A DNA stretch of 16,810 nucleotides from Gammaproteobacteria bacterium. Lineage in GTDB: Bacteria > Pseudomonadota > Gammaproteobacteria > Pseudomonadales > Azotimanducaceae. Both the position numbers and the translations under genes were made by a program. The notes beneath the pieces are model-generated. The model saw only the letters and a program-made list of their open reading frames with translations, ran no database searches and was not told the DNA's origin. The stretch spans positions 3,414-20,223 of the forward strand of contig DMUF01000208.1 of NCBI GenBank assembly GCA_003476445.1, written 5' to 3'. Shown in pieces: positions 14,450 through 16,810 of the stretch (position 1 is its first letter; every line of letters starts with the position of its first letter).

Positions 14450-15664
14450 TCAATCCACAAGCGCCTGATACACGAGTGTCTTCAGCTGCCGCCGGATCGG
14501 ATAGGCGGAAGACGGCAGCAGCTGCGTCATGAACACGACCACCAGGTCCTCACGCGGGTCAACGAAAAAGTAGGTGCTCGCGGCGCCACCCCACGCGAAC
14601 TCCCCCGGCGAGTCGAGCACGTTCGCGGCAACGGGATCCAATACCACGGAAAACCCGAGCCCGAAGCCAATACCCTCAAACGGCGTCTCGGCAAATGCCG
14701 CCTGACCCATGGCCGCCAGATCACAATTGCCCGGCAGGTGGTTGCTGGTCATGTAGGCGAGCGTCTTGCGCCCAAGTATACGGACACCATCAAGGGCGCC
14801 CTCGCCCAGCAACATGCGGGCAAACCGGTGATAGTCATCGATGGTCGACACCATGCCGCCGCCTCCGGAGAGAAACGACGGTCGCGAGAGATAGCTGCTG
14901 GTGGCCGGATCATCCTGCAGACGCAGCGTATTCCCGGCCGCGCGCTCATAACAGGCGGCAAAACGTTCCGCGGCGCCGGCAGGCACTGCGAACGCGCTGT
15001 CGACCATGCCAAGAGGTGCGGTAATGGTGGTGCGGATGTAATCGTCCAGATCCTGATCGGCGAACAGTTCGACCAGATAGCCGAGCACATCGGTCGCTAC
15101 GCTGTAGTTCCAGCGGGTACCGGGCGAGAACTGCAGCGGCAGCTCAGCCAGCGCGTCGATCATGTCAGCGAGCGTCTGCCGCGGTGCCAACAGACCAATC
15201 CCTCGCGCCCGGTACATCGCGTCCACCGGATGCGCGTGGAGAAAGCCGTAGGTGAGCCCCGAGGTATGGGTAAACAGATCCTTGATGAGCATCGGCCGAT
15301 CCGGCGCACACACGCTGAAGGATTCCGCGTCGCCGCCCGCAAACACGCGCAAGTCGCGCCATGCGGGAATGTAGCGCGCCACAGGATCATCGAGCTGGAA
15401 CAGCCCCTGCTCATACAGGGTCATGAGCGCCACGCTGGTCACGGGCTTGGTCATGGAATAAATGCGAAACAGCGTGTCACGCGTCAGCGGCCGCGCGCGG
15501 GCAAGGTCGCGCTGACCGCCCGCGCCAAACCAGGCCTCGGTGCCATGACGCGACACCAGACAAGCGTACCCCGGCAGGCGCCCTTCGCTCACATAGCGAT
15601 CAAGGTGGCGTCCCAGACGCTCCAGACGTTCAACGCTCATGCCATGCGGCGCGTGGGCACTCAT
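14450..15664 (-). CDS. Serine hydrolase of the beta-lactamase class C / EstB fold
   Basis: The 404-residue protein shows the penicillin-binding-like fold: SMTK at 70-73 (nucleophile S70, general base K73), the tyrosine of WNYSVAT at Y187, and WGG at 358-360 in place of the KTG triad. WGG or HTG at that point and the YSV motif are typical of esterases of the EstB type and of cytoplasmic transesterases, rather than true AmpC beta-lactamases. There is no signal peptide, so the enzyme is predicted to be cytoplasmic and probably acts on small esters. The start ATG at 15662-15664 has GGAAGAG about seven bases upstream and lies 13 bases after the amidohydrolase stop. Both hydrolases are therefore probably co-expressed and may act on the same compound class, which is inference. 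Antibiotic resistance should not be assumed. Confidence 0.88.
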   Translation of the reverse strand: MSAHAPHGMSVERLERLGRHLDRYVSEGRLPGYACLVSRHGTEAWFGAGGQRDLARARPLTRDTLFRIYSMTKPVTSVALMTLYEQGLFQLDDPVARYIPAWRDLRVFAGGDAESFSVCAPDRPMLIKDLFTHTSGLTYGFLHAHPVDAMYRARGIGLLAPRQTLADMIDALAELPLQFSPGTRWNYSVATDVLGYLVELFADQDLDDYIRTTITAPLGMVDSAFAVPAGAAERFAACYERAAGNTLRLQDDPATSSYLSRPSFLSGGGGMVSTIDDYHRFARMLLGEGALDGVRILGRKTLAYMTSNHLPGNCDLAAMGQAAFAETPFEGIGFGLGFSVVLDPVAANVLDSPGEFAWGGAASTYFFVDPREDLVVVFMTQLLPSSAYPIRRQLKTLVYQALVD

Positions 15665-15677
15665 CAGAGCTCTTCCG

Positions 15678-16810
15678 TTACTCCGTTGCGGTCGGATGCG
15701 TGGGCGCCCCGTTCACTGGTGCCCCGCGTTCATAGACTATCGCGCCATTGAACAGGGTGAGCGTCACCGGCACCGCGCCGATCTCACGCGCGGGCACGGC
15801 GAACAGGTCGCGCTCGAGCACGACGAGGTCGGCGGCTTTGCCGGGCTCGAGACTACCGGTCAGACCTTCCTGATGCATGAGTCGCGCGCCGTGACGCGTG
15901 AAGCCCAGCAGCGCCGCACGCAGCGAGATCCGTTCCGCCTCATTCAGCACCTGGTCTTCCGCATCCTCCAGCGGGTTCTGACGCGTGACCGCGGTTTCGA
16001 TGGCAAGCAGCGGATTCATGGACGAAACAAACCAGTCGCTGCCGAATACCAGCGTTCCCCCGGCCGCCTCGATCGACCGCAGCGGATACATGCGCGCAAC
16101 CCGCTCCGCACCCACCACGGGCAGGTTCACATCACGAATGTACTTGTCCGGGAACGCCCACAGCGCCTGAAAGTTCGCGGCCACATCCAATGCGCCGAAG
16201 CGTGCGTAATCATCCGGGTGCACGAGCTGCAGATGCGAGATGTGATGCCGGTTGCCGCGATCGCCGTGCGCCAGGCGCGCGGCCTCGAGCGCATCGAGAC
16301 CCTCGCGCGCCGCGGCGTCCCCAATGGCGTGCATGTGAATCTGCAGGCCCGCAGCGTCAAGCCCAACGACCAGCGCCTCGAGCTCCGGAAATGGTCGCAG
16401 AAGGGCGCCACGCGCGCCGTCCCGACCAAGATAGGGCTGAAGCAGCGCCGCGGTCTCACCCTCGAGAACACCGTCGAGGAAGATCTTTGCCGCATCGGCC
16501 CGCACGAGCGCCGCCGATCCGCGGCTCGACGGGTCGGCCAGGGCAAGCGCGCCCTCGAGCCCACCCTCGGTGCTGACGCTCGCCACGATGCGCGCGGTCA
16601 GTCGTCCGTTTGCCTCAAGGGCACGCCAGGTCGCGAGGAGCGGCGCATCTACCGAAGCATCGATGATGGATGTAATGCCGAACGCGTTCGCAACGCCGAG
16701 CCCGGCGAGCGCGGCCGCCTCAAGTTCCGCGGGAGTCGTGGGCGGAAGCACCGCCTCCACCAGCGCCTGCGCCGATTCCCGCAGCGTGCCAAGCGGCTCC
16801 CCCCCCGCCC
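15678..16810 (-). CDS. Amidohydrolase family protein, YtcJ-like (partial, 5' end beyond right edge)
   Basis: The open frame runs off the right edge with no start needed inside the window: the residues before 16760 read GEPLGTLRESAQALVEAVLPP, matching the middle of YtcJ-like Amidohydro_3 proteins (Pfam PF07969). Visible active-site elements are the lysine of AAKIFLDG (codon 16485-16487), the histidines of HMHAIGDAA (around 16330) and HHISHLQ, and the aspartate of GSDWFVSSMNP (codon 16035-16037). The C-terminal small beta domain ends GSLEPGKAADLVVLERD and NGAIVYERG. The N-terminal HxH metal site and any signal peptide are outside the window. The family hydrolyses amide or related C-N bonds with one or two metal ions. 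The substrate is unknown. A run of eight C at 16799-16806 falls in its coding sequence as glycine codons. It is the first visible gene of the seven-gene minus-strand run. Confidence 0.9.
   Translation of the reverse strand, partial: AGGEPLGTLRESAQALVEAVLPPTTPAELEAAALAGLGVANAFGITSIIDASVDAPLLATWRALEANGRLTARIVASVSTEGGLEGALALADPSSRGSAALVRADAAKIFLDGVLEGETAALLQPYLGRDGARGALLRPFPELEALVVGLDAAGLQIHMHAIGDAAAREGLDALEAARLAHGDRGNRHHISHLQLVHPDDYARFGALDVAANFQALWAFPDKYIRDVNLPVVGAERVARMYPLRSIEAAGGTLVFGSDWFVSSMNPLLAIETAVTRQNPLEDAEDQVLNEAERISLRAALLGFTRHGARLMHQEGLTGSLEPGKAADLVVLERDLFAVPAREIGAVPVTLTLFNGAIVYERGAPVNGAPTHPTATE

Noticed and set aside
14450..15664. Reading the serine hydrolase as an antibiotic-resistance beta-lactamase
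   Set aside because: There is no signal peptide, WGG replaces KTG, and the YSV motif fits EstB-type esterases.
14318..15751. 477-codon plus-strand open frame opposite the serine hydrolase gene
   Set aside because: It has no family features and spans parts of three minus-strand genes with intact catalytic motifs.
1..16810. Defence islands, CRISPR arrays, prophage, insertion sequences or integration sites
   Set aside because: No repeat arrays, transposase, integrase, phage or toxin-antitoxin-like genes were seen; nearly all the DNA is accounted for by chromosomal genes of similar composition.

Overview
The window is a GC-rich stretch of bacterial chromosome carrying fourteen protein genes. 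It has no RNA genes, insertion sequences, phage genes or CRISPR. The gene set points to a gammaproteobacterium: a type III ornithine decarboxylase of the bacterial (Pseudomonas/Vibrio) kind, an RlmI-type 23S rRNA methyltransferase, an oligopeptidase A (PrlC), an SfcA-type malic enzyme, a WspA-like chemoreceptor and a SIMPL/YggE protein. I cannot place it more exactly. An environmental lineage near Nevskiales, Steroidobacterales or Woeseiales is a guess from GC content and gene flavour only.

Left part (1-4115). The start of a type III PLP-dependent decarboxylase (minus strand, cut by the window edge) is divergent from a two-gene unit, DUF1289 protein plus rlmI, joined by an ATGA overlap. rlmI converges on prlC, and both stop codons lie inside one short palindrome (1957-1975).

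Middle part (4116-8968). The prlC / 2OG-Fe(II) oxygenase divergent spacer holds a 9-bp direct repeat with 22-bp period. The oxygenase is followed 43 bases later by an MFS transporter, probably in the same transcript. A hairpin separates the transporter from a convergent gene for a small secreted protein. Divergent from that gene is a chemoreceptor whose signalling tip resembles WspA, although no other Wsp or Che gene is in view.

Right part (8958-16810). Seven genes run on the minus strand, in transcription order: amidohydrolase (YtcJ-like, 5' end outside the window), serine hydrolase of the class C beta-lactamase/EstB fold, metallophosphoesterase, CaiB/BaiF-type CoA transferase, NAD-type malic enzyme, M48 lipoprotein protease, and SIMPL-domain protein. 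Spacing is tight throughout, with two exact GTGA stop/start overlaps (CoA transferase-malic enzyme and malic enzyme-M48), so most or all of it is probably one transcript. The functions mix carbon catabolism with cell-envelope maintenance, so no single pathway is obvious.

Most of the window is ordinary chromosomal content. I did not find a clear new defence or mobile system. The points most worth a second look are the orphan WspA-like receptor with a different sensor region, the oxygenase-transporter pair with its phased repeat, the Asp-to-Glu change at the presumed catalytic position of the CoA transferase, and the palindrome holding two stop codons.
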